DNA of 64,000 nucleotides. It comes from Armillaria gallica. Taxonomy: Eukaryota > Basidiomycota > Agaricomycetes > Agaricales > Physalacriaceae. Below, in pieces: positions 22,881 through 34,720 of this stretch. The notes under the pieces are model-generated. The model did not search any database. It had not been told where the DNA came from and saw only the letters and a list, made by a program, of their open reading frames with translations. The stretch's first letter is position 1. Each line of letters opens with the position of its first letter. The DNA lies in NCBI GenBank assembly GCA_037576215.1, contig JBANDB010000015.1, positions 1,240,001-1,304,000 of the forward strand. The letters are read 5' to 3'. Made by a program: the position numbers and the translations under genes.

Positions 22881-24752
22881 GCTGCATCTCACATCCGAGG
22901 TCCGAAAACCATCACCATTGACTGGCTCACCCAAATCCAGGTCACATCTCCTCTCATCCTAGCTAAGAATAGAAGACACCTGTATATGCTTGTCTGTTCT
23001 GCACAAGCCTGAGTCAGTGACGAAAGCACCAAGGGAAGTAAGTCCATGTACTCTATTGAGCCCATCCCAAACCCTGCCCGAGTTGCTGCCTATTGTATCG
23101 AGCTCCCATCACTTATCAATGGCACAACACGTGTGAACCCTCCCTCTGAGAAGGCAGTGTGAGTGGAGGTCGAGGTAGGGGTAATGTCACGCACCATTGG
23201 GGGGATGTTGACACGCTGTTGACACAGAGTGCAACAGTCAAGATAGGACCTGATTAACATGAGCAAGACTGAATCATTCAGAAAGTAATACATGTACCGC
23301 CACCCATACACCTAGCACTCCCTTGGGAATATCACCTGTCATCCCTCCCTTGCAATCTTGACAGCAATGACTGTTAGCCAGTAGCCCTTGACCAAGTCAG
23401 TTTAGAGAATGGCTTACCAAGCCTGCTCCCAGTAATCTCTTCAATTTGTGCCAGTCTGTCACCATCCGACAGAACTCATCCTTATCGCTAGCATGCGGGC
23501 CACTCTGATGAGCACTGCATAGGTCAAACATGTGAAAAATGGAGAACAAGTTGTGTACCATTGCATATGCTCTGTGAATGGACTGGTCAGCGGCGTGTTG
23601 CAGGGTGAGCCTAGGGAAAGAAAGGTAACGGTGAGCCTAGAACAAGAGTCAGTGCATGCTCCCTTACCTGGTAGTCAAATTATACTGCTGCAAATATCAC
23701 TAATAAAGGCTGTTAATGCCAAGATGTAAAATCCCTACCTTTCTTGATTTTTCTTGCCCATTTTACGTGTTGTCATGACACACGATGGTGGACATATGGT
23801 TGAAGGAAGAAAATAAGAAATAGATAAGGAAAATTGAATCAGAACTGAGTTCACTGCTGAGCTTGACGATGAGATGCCAATTGACATGGCAGTCAAGAAG
23901 TAAACACTCAATTACCAAAATGTTGCCCAAACGAGTTACTTTTTGGTCACGAGACCACGACACATCCAAAGACAAGTCTTGCTCATTCTATGTTCAAGTT
24001 CACATTGAGGCTCAGACTCCAAATACTTCTCATGGGAGTGATGTATTGTCATGAGCATTGCCTTTGCTCAGTTTGCCCTATGAACTACTCCAAGACATCG
24101 CATACTTTGCAAGCTCCTTTCAACTTTGTCTCACTGTTAACTTGAATATCCTACGACATCAATTCCATACAGCCATTCATATATAACAAGAAGGTTCTTG
24201 GTTCTGAGCAGATGATGTGCTGCATACTACTTCCTCTCAGCTCTCTTCCTCCCCTTAAGCTATCTTGACCAGGATGTCCTCCAATGCCTCCCTACCCAGC
24301 AACTTGCAAGCTACATCTGAATGTGGGGGGTCATGTTCTGAGCAAAGTGCCCAGCTGAATAGGATATGGATATCAGGGTGGAGATGTAGAAAACACATCT
24401 CACATGGGTTCAAGGAAAGGCTACTCTGGAACTCTATATAAAACCTCTTTTGCATTGTTGATTAACTTGCAGACATTCAAATACTGTTGGTGAGTTCAGT
24501 CAAATGTCAAAGATGTCAGAGTCTACTAACAAAATTTATTGGCTCGCAGTATCAACAGTAGGTTCCACGAAGCCCCGCCGTTCACATTTCAAAACACATT
24601 CACTTCTATAGTCCTTACACCTATCCTAGTTTCGTAGTGCCAGATTCCACGCCACTTATTCGTTAACTGCATCTTCTTGTGATGGCAGGTGAGAATGAAG
24701 GTATTCCTGGAACTTGAGGTGTTTTGCAATCTACCCTTATGAGTCCAGGAGA
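22880..24752 (-). repeat. 5' part of transporter module (copy 3) and spacer to DUF6535 copy 2
   Basis: Collinear with 6420-8330. It contains the same exon-like blocks in the same order (flank with catctcacatccgaggt, block near 23440-23590, block near 23860-23960 ending before a GTGAGC-like donor in related copies). No open frame survives. From about 24000 it is the spacer shared with 7620-8330. Confidence 0.55.
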
Positions 24753-27566
24753 TTAACCACATTGAGAAACACCATACCTGTGCATATTCCACTGTGTTGT
24801 GCTCTCCGTCACTGTTGCACCATCAGATCAGGAACATAAATCAACAAAGAAAGACAGACTCACCTAGATGAACTGGTAACTTCAACTAGCCAGGGCAGTC
24901 GGTGTACATCTTCATACACATCATAATCATACTGTGGGAGAGACTTGTTGTCATCACTATAACCCAGCATATTCTGCAGCTCCCCGATTACAACAATGGC
25001 CAGAACACGTTTGAGAAAGTCCCATCGGTGGAAAAGCCCCCGTTCTCCTGAAGCCCGTCATGGCACTGTTGATGTCCACCGCACTAAGTGCAAAAGACAC
25101 ACTGGCCAGACATATTGCATGGCAGGATGTCATGCCCAATCATAGAGGATACTCTCATTATGTTCTTTGATGAGAAGCAACATAACCTGGAAGAGTGAGT
25201 TGGTCGAAAAGCAGGGATATTGTTGTGGGTTGTGGGGAGTTTCACAGGATTCAGAGTTGTCTATAGATGAAGCTGGAGGTAGGTTCAGAGAAGATGATAT
25301 GAGACATTCCAGAGTGTGAGGGATCACATCATCCTCTGATCTCTCTCCATCACCCACAGGTGAATGAAAGTAAAACTGATAAGCAACAGAATAGAACCGT
25401 ATGTCTGGAGATATAGGTTTCATGCGAGAGCGGTATTTGTCAAGAATGATGAATATCTTGTGTGCAAGTGGTTGAAGGTCTGGGCTGACAATGGCAAAAG
25501 CCTTGGAGGAGAGCAAGGAGTATAACTTATCCAGGATTTGTGTGGTGTCCAAGTCCTCCTGAGCAAGATTATGGACAAGAATGCCAGTGCATTCAATGAT
25601 AGTAAGGGAAGTTTCAATTAGCTGCTTTTGGTTTGAGGCATGCACTGGATCACACAGTCTCTGTTCCATTTGGAAGATCAATGCAAGGATGATATGCAGA
25701 TCAAGAGCAAAGGAGCCAGTGGCAGTAGATGCTGTAACTGGAAGCCGCCAGTAACAAGATAAACAGCCAAGAATGTACTCCCTCATTTCATCTGTAGGCT
25801 TGTCAATAGTAGTGACCTCCCTGCTCTCTCCTTTAGACAAGGGTCTCACAATGACTTTCATAAGTTCAAGCTCTAATTCCAAAGCACCATTGTTAGATCT
25901 GGCCAGGATGTAGGTGGAATACACTAGCCTCTTCCACACCACTGAGTGCAAGGTGAGGGAAGAGCATTGTGGGCCTTGATGGATTCTGAGAAAAGCAGCT
26001 GATGCCTTTGTGCTATATGTCATGGAGAACAGTGCCATTTTCAGCTGCTCATTGCAACACTGATCTGCCATGTGACCATGGTCAGGGAGTCCGAGGCTAA
26101 GGAAATGCTCAGGCCGAAGGAGTATACATGCTCTATAATAGAGTTCCAACTCTCTCTCGACATCAGGAGATGGCACAAGCAGTTCAATGTGCTGTATCTG
26201 CTGCTTCAGAGATACCATAAAAGTAGATATATGTTCATCCGGTAGGCATTCTAAAGTGGCAGAGGACATTCCAGCAATGGCCTGCAGCACACTTTGATGC
26301 ACAGAGACATTAGATGTGGAGGAGTGCAACCATTGTAGTGATTGCACATCTACTTCAGCAGCATACTTTTGAACATGAGCATGCTCAATTTCCTTCAGAG
26401 GATGTTTTTGGTGTGGGACATCCCTCTCGCGGCTTTGCCGGTACTCATGCAAGCACCAATCACTGTTATGGTGAAACACATGGGTATACAGATAGTGTCG
26501 TATGAAGAAGATAGTACATGGGATAAGAAAGTCACTGATGAATTGATACAGAGGGTGGATGTAAAGTGTTAATGGTACCTTGAATGGACAGTAGGGATAG
26601 ACAAGGGGGAGGATTAGGGCAACAGTGTAGGCCACATATATTGCACCACCAATGATAGATACTAGCCATGCCACTTTCATGCCCAGAGAGAACAAGAAAA
26701 CAGCGAGGCCAACAAAAAAGAGCACCAATAAAACATGGAGGAGGACTGGAAGCATTCCAATGATCATGGGTACTTGCCATGTCTGTAGTCCAGCGTATCG
26801 CATGTGTCGGATTCTTGCATGGTCACGTGTGGAGCTGTCAGAGACAATGGATATGTATTGGTGGAGCCACTGCTTGACCAAAACCATGACCAGGGCAGTG
26901 ATAAGACTGAGAGTCAGGCTCACAAACCACAAGCTGTTTACCCATTCATCAGAATGGCTCACAGAAAAGAAGTTGGTGGGGGAGGAAGGAATAGAGATTT
27001 CAGAACCGTTTGATGCCATGGCCTTGAGGATTTCGAGGAGAAGGATTGCGGATGCCTGGTTGTAATCAGGTTGCATGTTTTGTGATGTTTGAACCACGAA
27101 TGTTGTGAGTACTGCAGAGAAAAGACCAGCCTATAATGTATTGGACTTTTTAGAGCCCAATTTTGGAAGTCGACATGTTACGCACAAAAACAAGTAGGAC
27201 ATCAATAGTATCCCGCCACTCTGCCAACATATTGGCATCGAAATCGGCCGCTTCTTCATTGTAGATGGGCCATATTCATGCCTTGTCGGACATCTCTTGG
27301 CCATAAGGATCTGGAGGGTAATGGGTCTTGTAGTCACATGGAGCAGCACCTGATACCATTTAAAATTAAATACCATCATAGCAGAACAGTCAAAGTAAAT
27401 TGAACACACCGACTCCCCACGAATGCAGCTGATTCTTGCTCAGTCCAAAAAACGTGCCGCTTGGAGGGTTTCCCTGAGCTCCAAGGTCAGGTGTGGGAAC
27501 AGGACCACCAGTTGCTGAAGGTTGGTTTGGAGGTGACTCTGCACCATTCCCATCAGTGTCTGCCAT
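24753..27566 (-). pseudogene. DUF6535 family membrane protein, copy 2 (three nonsense codons)
   Basis: Exons 27410-27566 (ATG at 27564-27566), 27186-27349, 24864-27130 and 24753-27777 minus intron, i.e. the last exon is 24753-24777. Introns are 60, 55 and 86 bp. Exon lengths (157, 164, 2267, 25) equal those of copy 1. The long exon is open for 655 codons from MVQTSQN, with the DUF6535 spans WVNSLWFVSLTLS and MIIGMLPVLLHVLLVLFF. Lesions: TGA in exon 2 (plus 27276-27278, between DKA and IWPIY), TGA at 25130-25132 (after YDWA) and another TGA about 65 bp further downstream. Both of the first two are also present in copy 1. The tail carries an insertion of about 20-24 bp shared with copy 1 only. 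Confidence 0.85.
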
Positions 27567-27569
27567 GCT

Positions 27570-28300
27570 GATAAGTTGATAGAGATCAAGTCAGTATCAT
27601 TGACATCCAAAGCACAAAGGACTCACTTGGGAGAATGTAGTGGCTGTCAAGAACAAAAAGGCGGTGCCATTTGGTTGAACATTATCGCTGTATGCTCATG
27701 TTGTGCTGTCCTGGAAAAGCATCAAAGTTCGTAACTAGTGACACCAACACGTAAGGTAGTTGTTTGTGCCAGGAGCAGCCTCATGGCATTCTCAGTCTGG
27801 CTTATTACGAGTCCGAGTGAAACGAGGATTCATCCTTATGCGCTGCATTTTGATCTAGGACCCTTACTTTTAAGTTTTACCTTAGAAATCAACAGGACCA
27901 AACAAAGGCCTTTTATAGACAGTTATCATTCAGAATATTCATTGTGCTGAATAAACTAGAAGACAGCCATTTTGTTCATGTGTATGGTATATAGAATCTA
28001 TCAAAGGGTATATCTCACTAAATACTTGGGCTTCGGAATGGGAGAATAGAGTCGGGGATGCATGTTGAGGATACGTTGTGCTCGCCACAGTCTGATGTAC
28101 CGAGTACTGGTTGCATGGCTGTGCATGCTCTTTTCGTGCCTTTTACCACCTTCGATGGTGCATGGTATGCTCGTCAATACCAGTTTTGTGGACAAGAAAA
28201 GGTGTGTCTTTTATTATTCTGTTACTTAGTCTTCTTTTTAGGTGCATTTAACGCATCTGGCAGCCCCAAGAGCCCTGGATTGTGTGCATCCCTCCACCAC
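27570..28300. other. 5' flank of DUF6535 copy 2, then unmatched sequence
   Basis: To about 27810 the sequence equals the upstream region of the other copies (gtgacaccaacacgtaagg, tctggcttat). Then similarity ends abruptly before any GPR1-like exon. This copy therefore lost, or never had, the transporter remnant found upstream of copies 1, 3 and 4. The rest shows no gene. Confidence 0.5.
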
Positions 28301-29200
28301 CAGCTGCATAAGCCCTCGAACGAGGCTGCATGATGTTCAAGCCCCCCAACAACGACTACCACAACGCTACCACCGTTGACGGCGACGACGATGCCTGCCC
28401 ATGCCCTGCTACTTCCCTGAAAGCAAACACAATCCCCACCCCAACCGACCCATTAACCGACCCATTACCTCCCACATCGACATTGATGACAACCGCTGCC
28501 ACACACGACATCCATAGCCCATGATGACGTAGCATACATCATATGTTTTGATATCAGCAGCCATCTCGGGATGGGAGGTGGTATGGAACCCAAAACCAAC
28601 CACTGGGATGATGACAACGAGTACGATGACAACGTCAACAATGGGTAACGCGGGGTGGATTAGAGCATGATGCTGGGCTTAACTGTAGGCTAAGGCAAGG
28701 CCCTAATTGCACAGAAGAGGGCGTAGGGATGGCTGAAGGGGTGGGAGATGTCGAGGAGGAAGGTGGGACAAAGGGCGGGACCCCGATGGTGAACGACAGC
28801 GACAACGTCAAAGCCCTTCAGGCGATCAAGGAAGGGCTTGAGGGTGCAATGAATGCACCCAGAATCATGGCCATACGACCTCCAAAACAACCACGACCAC
28901 CGACCCCGCCTAAGCCGTGCAAGATGACGACAACAATTACTCCGAGGGTGGGCATGATCATTCTCTAATGTGGGTCCATGGTACTGCTGGTGGAGGGTAG
29001 CTGTGCAAGCAGAGTGTAGATGGACAACACTGGAGTGCACAAGACATTGAGGAGGAGGGTGCGACGAAGCTTGGGATCCCGATGGATGATGACATTGATG
29101 ACACCCATGCTATCTTGGGCAATGAGGGAGGACTACAGGGTGCAGCGAACACACTTGGAATCATGGCCGTATGACCACAGCTGCCCGCCCCACTGAACAC
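28300..29200 (+). repeat. Two-unit direct repeat with acidic coding-like sequence
   Basis: About 170 bp starting at 28749 (VEEEGGTKGGTPM) recur about 300 bp further on (IEEEGATKLGIPM, near 29047). Both units continue to a GLEGAMNAP/GLQGAANTL block and IMAI/IMAV. In the first unit the frame is open from ATG 28729 to 28968; in the second it meets TGA after IMAV. Composition is rich in D, T and P, like a linker region. Preceded at 28330 by another open stretch with TDPLTDPLPP. No known domain. Confidence 0.4.
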
Positions 29201-30200
29201 CAACATGAACCTCCCGCATGCTATGCAACCTTCCCAGTCACCCCAGCTTTGTACATCTCCCCCTCATTGGGTGGAGGATCATGAATCCACCCTGCACCAT
29301 TACCCTTGATGCCCCGATCATTGTGCATCGGTACTCCATATCAGTCCATGGCATCCCCTCTCAGATCCCCCTCCTCTAGCCGAACTGTCATCTCTAGGGC
29401 CTCAACACCTCTGTTTGTGACAGATGGTGAGGTTGTTTTGCCTCTTGGATCTCCTCCCCCTCGCACTCTATTCACTGGTGTGTTTGCATAGGTAGAGGGC
29501 ATACTATTTACCCTAACAACGCTATGCGCAGTGCCCACTGTCGATACCTGTGGTCACCGTGCTCACACCGATTTTAATTTTTTCTATTTAAAATTTTTTT
29601 TCACTATGTCAATATAATATATTACATTTGGGTACAGATCAAGCCTTGATGCTGTAATGGAATGAATACTTGTTATTGTTGTAAGATATTGTACCTTGTT
29701 CGTTTTATGCTCTTGAATATGTGCAGGTGTACTTCCGCTCTGTAGGCACGTCCGTAATCCACTGTTCTACCATTTTGGCCCTTGGGCACCCCGGTACTCA
29801 TTATCAGATGGAGTAGATTTGTGTACATAAGTTGTTTGTTCAGAATACATCCCTTTTAGATCCTAGTTTCTGCCGCCAAGCAAACTTTTCCCTCAGGTGT
29901 CTGACATAGATTCACATATTAAGTATGTGCTTACACTGAGTTTAGCGGACCGTGCCACTGGCCGGCCTTACTGAGTTTAATATCATTCTGCAACTAAAAT
30001 TTGATTACGTTGAGAGCTGCTGAATGGCCCCATGGGCAGCATGCTTTCGGACTCGTCCCTGCCGTGCTCGCAGCGGCCCACTTTGGCTAAGTGGCACGGA
30101 GAGCGTTACCACCTTACCTGTGCTCGAGTCGAAATACATAATCTAGATGAGACGAAGGTAGTTGCAGAGGGAGTACAGTGCTTATGATATTTGTACACAC
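29200..30200. other. No gene seen; AT-rich stretch at 29560-29700
   Basis: No conserved coding blocks. The AT-rich part contains T and A runs and ends before ordinary sequence. From about 30090 the common flank of the transporter modules begins (ggcacggagag, ctcgagtcg). Confidence 0.4.
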
Positions 30201-30204
30201 CATA

Positions 30205-30760
30205 TTATTGGGTTATAATAATAGCACGGGCATATTTGTAAACTCCGGTTGGAATTGAGGACGTGTGGAATGGACGATACGTTATGATGGGTCGTGGTAT
30301 TTGATGCTGAGAAAGCGTACAACGAATGAGGTATAGTAAAATTAAGGGGCTAGAATGCGCCGATTGGGAGTACGGTAACTGCTTAGGCCTCTGATGCGAG
30401 CAACTCGGAGAGGCTGACGTAGTAAGCGATGATGCCAAACGCGCACCCTGATTTGTCGAGACTGGGAAGGTGTGAGCTAGCGGAGAGAAGGAGGGGAGAG
30501 AAGACGTACGCGGTGCGGATGGTGACCTTGCGGACAGCGCGGACAACTCCTAACAAGCGGGAAGCAAAGACGTGGCAGGAAGACAGCCGAAGCGGACGAT
30601 GAACGAGGCGGACGTGCGGCGGGAAGGGACGGACAAGAGTGGAGCGGGGATCGCCATACACAGCGAGGGCAGAATGCGTACAGAACTGCGAACACGCCAT
30701 ATGAGGGTTATGGGATACGCGTGTCATGGCCTTCATGTACGCAGCATCTCACACCCGAGG
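30205..30760 (-). pseudogene. GPR1/FUN34/YaaH-type transporter remnant, copy 4
   Basis: The last exon is entered from a CCCAG acceptor and begins near 30461. It reads LDKSG, CAFGII, then AYYVSLSELLASEA. It ends with LPIGAF directly followed by TAG (plus 30350-30352), a natural-looking C-terminus for this family. About 18 bp are missing inside the helix, which breaks the segment between GII and AYY. Exon B in front reads as VVRAVRKVTIRTA or SELSALSARLPSAP depending on frame. CpGs are well kept, unlike copies 1-3. Confidence 0.55.
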
Positions 30761-31230
30761 TCTGAAACCCGTCGCCGTCGACTGGCTCACCGTAACCCCT
30801 GCATCTCTATGCCACATCCGTCCCATAGACACCTCCCTCAGCGTACACACACCCTCCCGTCTCGTCCGCTCGGCTTATCTGTTCTGCACGCACTCGAGTT
30901 AGTGTCGAAAGCGCCGCGAGAGGCAAGTCTGCGTACCCTTCCCGAACACCGTCCGAGTTCCTGCTCCCAAACACCCTTATCGATGGCGGCACATACGTGA
31001 ACCGTTCCTCTAAAAGACGGCCTCAGTGGAGGTCAAGGTAGGCAATGTCACGTTGCAGCAATCGAGAGGAGACCTGATCAACATGAGCAAGGCCGAATCG
31101 TTCAAAGAGTAATATACGCACCTCCACCCATACATATAGCGCTACCTCAGGAATATCGTCCGCCATCCCTCCCTTAAAATCCTGAGTGGCGGCCAGAGGA
31201 TTGGTTAGCTGCCTTCAAGTCAGTTTGAGG
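30760..31230 (-). repeat. 5' part of transporter module, copy 4 (truncated)
   Basis: Shares catctcacacccgaggt, the cctccctcagcg block and the block near 31095-31190 with the other modules. The block with MATDVHKLKR is missing: similarity ends near 31235 at the junction to kinase-like sequence. Confidence 0.45.
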
Positions 31231-31750
31231 AAGGGCTTACCAGCACACTTTTTCTGTCATCCTTTTCCAAATGCGAACGGTGCTTGTCTTTCATTTTATC
31301 TTCTTTCGCACCAATAGGGTCTACATCCATGTAACTTGCGCTACGTGACGAGGGAAGACTTGAATTGTATGACCATCACAAGCTCTCTCTCTGGTCCTGG
31401 TTTCTGAAGAATTGGTAACGGCGAGTCGTGGTGGATACACGGTGGAAAGACTGCTCGATTTTAGGACTGCGGGGAGGTGCGATCGGATATTCGAGAACGG
31501 AGTAGAGAAGAACGCGTTCATCACGAACAGTGATCAGTCTTGCTTTGCGTCCGGATGCAGATGGAAGAAGGGCCAGCAGCACGGTGAATACAGGGGATCC
31601 AAGACCGGACGCGCTAGTGTTGACGGTAGTAGTTGCGGCATTCATTGCAAGCACCAACTCTGTTTGTGACGCATACACAGAGTACCATGTCATACATATG
31701 CGCGACATCCGAAACCAGGTCGATATTCCTCTCGCTAGTCCGGATAGTGC
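31230..31750. other. Unassigned sequence at the 3' end of K2
   Basis: Long frames are open on both strands because CpG-rich sequence has few stops. A minus-strand stretch contains LGSPVFTVLLALLPSASG. I find neither a paralogue nor a known motif, so no call is made. Confidence 0.3.
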
Positions 31751-32515
31751 TCGTCATGCTGAGAGATTTGAGCCAGGGATTAGTCGTAGTCGTATGTACG
31801 CCTGCAACGAACACCAGGTCTTGTACTGCACTGGTACACCTATCGCCAGGGATATATTCGAGAACGAGAACGAGTCCTTGGACGTCGTCGGTGACGGGAT
31901 GAAGAGAAGCGGGCTCCGGAGTAATGCAAAGACGAACGATGCTGAAAAGACGGAGGATATATCGGCCTTGCAGTCGATGCAAAAGCCGATACGCAGCGAG
32001 CTCCGCGTCGTAGGAACCCATCTTCCCAAACCAAGTCAAGACCTCCCGCACTCCAGCTTCCCAAAGCTCCTTCTCAGGTTGGTTATCAAAATCGCTATGT
32101 CCTCGAGTTAGTTGGGAATGGCGTCGGCTTGGATAGCACGGACGGCGCGTGCTAGATGATCAATGAAAGACATCCATGGCACTGTATCCAACGAGTCCTT
32201 GCTGCTGCGATACCCGAGCCTGCGCTCTGCCAGCTTTAGGATGACCTTCTCACTATCAGAATGTCGTTGAACTGGTGGGTGGTCGTGGTAGAGGTGAATG
32301 GTTCGAAGGGTTTGGCCATCATGGCTGCGAGAGGCTGGAAAGTGCTGGAGCCTTGCACTTGGAATTGAAAGCGGAAGGTGAATCCAGGCATATACAGTTC
32401 GTCGCCGCTGCATACATAACGCGAATCAGCACGAGTATAAAGAAAATCGGCCAGTTACCGTACCTCTGATCTGAAATCCAACGTCGTCCATGGTCCACTC
32501 GAATAAGTCTTGCAT
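31750..32515 (-). pseudogene. Protein kinase-like remnant K2 (N-terminal part)
   Basis: Start ATG at 32513-32515 (MQDLFEW). The first exon ends at GTACGG and the next begins after TATGCAG with DELYMPG. It continues with VQRHSDSEKVILKLAERR and, after a frame change near 32100, WFGKMGSYDAELAAYRLL and LQGRYILRLF. It ends near GLVLVLEYIPG, where GLVLEY is expected: a 3-6 bp duplication. The catalytic loop and DFG are absent. The first exon is one base short compared with K4, so the frame is lost at the first junction as well. Confidence 0.6.
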
Positions 32516-32973
32516 ATCGTGTTAAACGTGCGCGGCGTCATGATACGGCATGCCAGCGCCGTTGATCATTGTCGTCGTCGTGGTACACGAGCGCCACATC
32601 CACGTGGCAGCGAACCTCCTCTTAGCGTCACTTCGACGTCTCTTGGCTCCCCGAACACCTATCACTTCGTCTCCGTCCCCTCCAAACATTGATCTCATTC
32701 GCGCCCAATGCCAGCCGTCTTCGAAGCAAGGACCCAGACCGTCACAGACCTTCCCTACGACGACGGCCGCGAGATCCCTGAGACATCACCTGTACCTCAA
32801 ACCACGTCGATGTCCGGCTTCACAGGCTCGCGAGGGCGAACACTTTGACTGACACCACGGCGCCAAATACCGTGATGATATGTGCAAGCTTGCTGTTTAT
32901 TTTCCCGCAGAGTACGGCGTTACGGGTTCGATGTTGGGAGTGAGGAATCGCGGATGGGACAATGTTGGGCCGT
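32516..32973 (+). pseudogene. Unrecognised gene Y, exon-like stretch
   Basis: The plus strand has a coding-like piece near 32870-33015 (AVYFPAEYGVTGSML, then QTFRKTLSNAAKQG) that ends at a splice-donor position. The related sequence on the minus strand at 33840-33890 ends the same way with an intact GT. Here the donor reads AAGTAAAA instead of AGGTAAAA. Upstream open stretch 32550-32852 is rich in P, S and R and has a partial match near 37960-38090. No known family. Confidence 0.35.
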
Positions 32974-33064
32974 TACAGACGTTCCGAAAAACCTTGTCCA
33001 ACGCTGCCAAACAAGGCAAGTAAAATCAAAAAATCAAAAAATACAAGAAAATCGCAGAAATAGT
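32974..33064 (+). repeat. Left arm of 91-bp inverted repeat
   Basis: Reverse complement of 33802-33892 with four mismatches over 91 bp. It spans the end of an exon-like sequence (QTFRKTLSN) and the following A/T-rich intron-like sequence (two copies of tcaaaaaa). The arms enclose 737 bp of unrelated sequence. Confidence 0.85.
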
Positions 33065-33801
33065 ACGCAGGCTTCATTTCTGTGCGTCATGGGGTGGGAA
33101 GATGCAAATTCAATGATTCATGAGTGCTGCAGTGCATGGCAAAGATGTAAGAGCATCCAGGAGGCGCAAGGTTAGCGAGTGTAAATTTTCAGGCTGCCCG
33201 CGCCGAACAACCGGTCACAGCTTCGTTCTTGCCATCACCGTCGCAGAAGACACAAGCATCACCTAGTATGGCCTAGATATCTTTGAAGAGAAATTCTACG
33301 CCCAACCAAGCAAGCCACCATCGTGATTATGCCCCAGTTTGGACGTCGACAGCTCGCAGCCTCCCGAAATAACAACATAGTCCGCCGACATCTTTCATAC
33401 TACAGTTGACGCACCAGCGACTGGTTATCCTGGCTATTTTCATCGGTTTATATGGTCAGGAATGAGCTAGTGGGGGTTCAGGCACGCTTTAGACCCAGAT
33501 ACTGCGGAGAGGTTACGGGGGTTGGTGTGCCCAACATCATACGTCTCTGAGGGAAGGTACCATATTCACCTCGTTTTGGGGGCTTATTATTGTTCACAGG
33601 AGAAAAAATGTATCCACAGCTTCCTATACCAATGTAAATGCCCCCGTCGCCGCCTCTCCCTACTGTTAGCACCTACCCGGCTCTCATGATGTCCTACCGC
33701 TGACCCATTGACCTCAGACCTTTTGCTTTACATCTACATACCTCGTGCATCTCCGAGAAAATAGTTGTATCGTACGTTACGCTCATAAATGAAGATATCA
33801 C

Positions 33802-33892
33802 ACTGTTTCTACGATTTTCTTGTATTTTTTGATTTTTTGATTTTACCTGCCTTGTTTGGCAGTGTTGGACAAGGTTTTTCGGAACGTCTGTA
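33802..33892 (-). repeat. Right arm of 91-bp inverted repeat
   Basis: Partner of 32974-33064. All four differences are C/T or G/A transitions. Three of the four are in or next to CpG-like positions. The spacer holds no recognisable gene. Confidence 0.85.
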
Positions 33893-34260
33893 CTCGAGTC
33901 CCCTTCCCACAACCTAAATGGCAACATTCGCGTTCTATCGACCAACGATTTATTTCGTCAGCCGTCGAAGAATCCATCCCTCTGAGCGTCTCGCCTGGGA
34001 TAGTCAATTCTTCGGTTTCCCTCATCCCATACAACCGTCGGATTTTCGGTAACTCTCTAGTTCACAACGGTCATCGGGTCGGCAGGCGGTCACGAAAGAA
34101 TGGGTCAGAAGCTAGCTATACTAACGTCTACGCCGACCATCTGGCTTTATCCTCCGCTGATGCACGATCTCCTTTGCCCCGTCCCAATCCGTATTCAAAA
34201 CTCTCTCAAACACCTCTAACAATACCAACACTAACGCCTCTATCTGACAGAGCACCTCGG
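33893..34260. other. Unassigned sequence beside the inverted repeat
   Basis: On the minus strand the exon of the right arm extends upstream as GMRETEELTIPGET and RWSIERECCHLG to about 34030. On the plus strand a frame is open from 33856 to 34299. I recognise neither. Confidence 0.3.
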
Positions 34261-34720
34261 GATTGTCGTATCGAGAGTCCGACAGCTCAAACGGTCTAAC
34301 ATTCCTCTTCCATCCCCCTTCACGAGAGGTCTCCTCATATCCTGTGTATCGTGGTGCCCTTCAACATCCTCCCACTCCTCATCGAGCTCTTCTTATGATG
34401 GCACATCCAAAATCGATGATGACCGGAGAGTCTCGCAAAATGACGTTCCACACAGTTCTCCGCCTCGATGGTATGGAACACGTCCATCACTCGGCTGGAG
34501 ATTCCTTCAGCTTCCTGCAGGTAGACGGCGACACCGGGCTTGAGATCTTCCATGTTCACGCCATGACCGTTCTCGGAAGTCAGTCCTTGGACAATTTCTG
34601 TCATCAGGTGGAGAGACACAGAGTTGGATGTTATGGGTAGATGGACGACACCATGGGCAAAAATCATCATAGCAGCCTCCATAGGTTCTCTCTATCCCGA
34701 TGTATGCCTCGCTGCTTGAA
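34260..34720 (-). pseudogene. Protein kinase-like remnant K3 (C-terminal part, catalytic loop deleted)
   Basis: The minus strand reads VNMEDLKPGVAV, then AEGISSRVMDVFHTIEAENC, matching K1 before its catalytic loop. The loop HND...N is missing: the sequence jumps directly to NVILRDSPVIIDFGCA in another frame, so DFG is kept (near 34410) but the proton-acceptor Asp is not. This small deletion both removes the active site and shifts the frame. Confidence 0.6.

Noticed and set aside
26314..27065. Plus-strand open frames antisense to DUF6535 (also at 9885-10743, 42749-43500, 54675-55051)
   Set aside because: They recur in all copies only because the coding strand is conserved; no splice or motif support.
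30572..31000. 142-codon plus-strand frame
   Set aside because: Antisense to the transporter module; not kept in the other copies.
31530..32111. 193-codon plus-strand open frame
   Set aside because: Antisense to kinase-like remnant K2; CpG-rich sequence with few stops.
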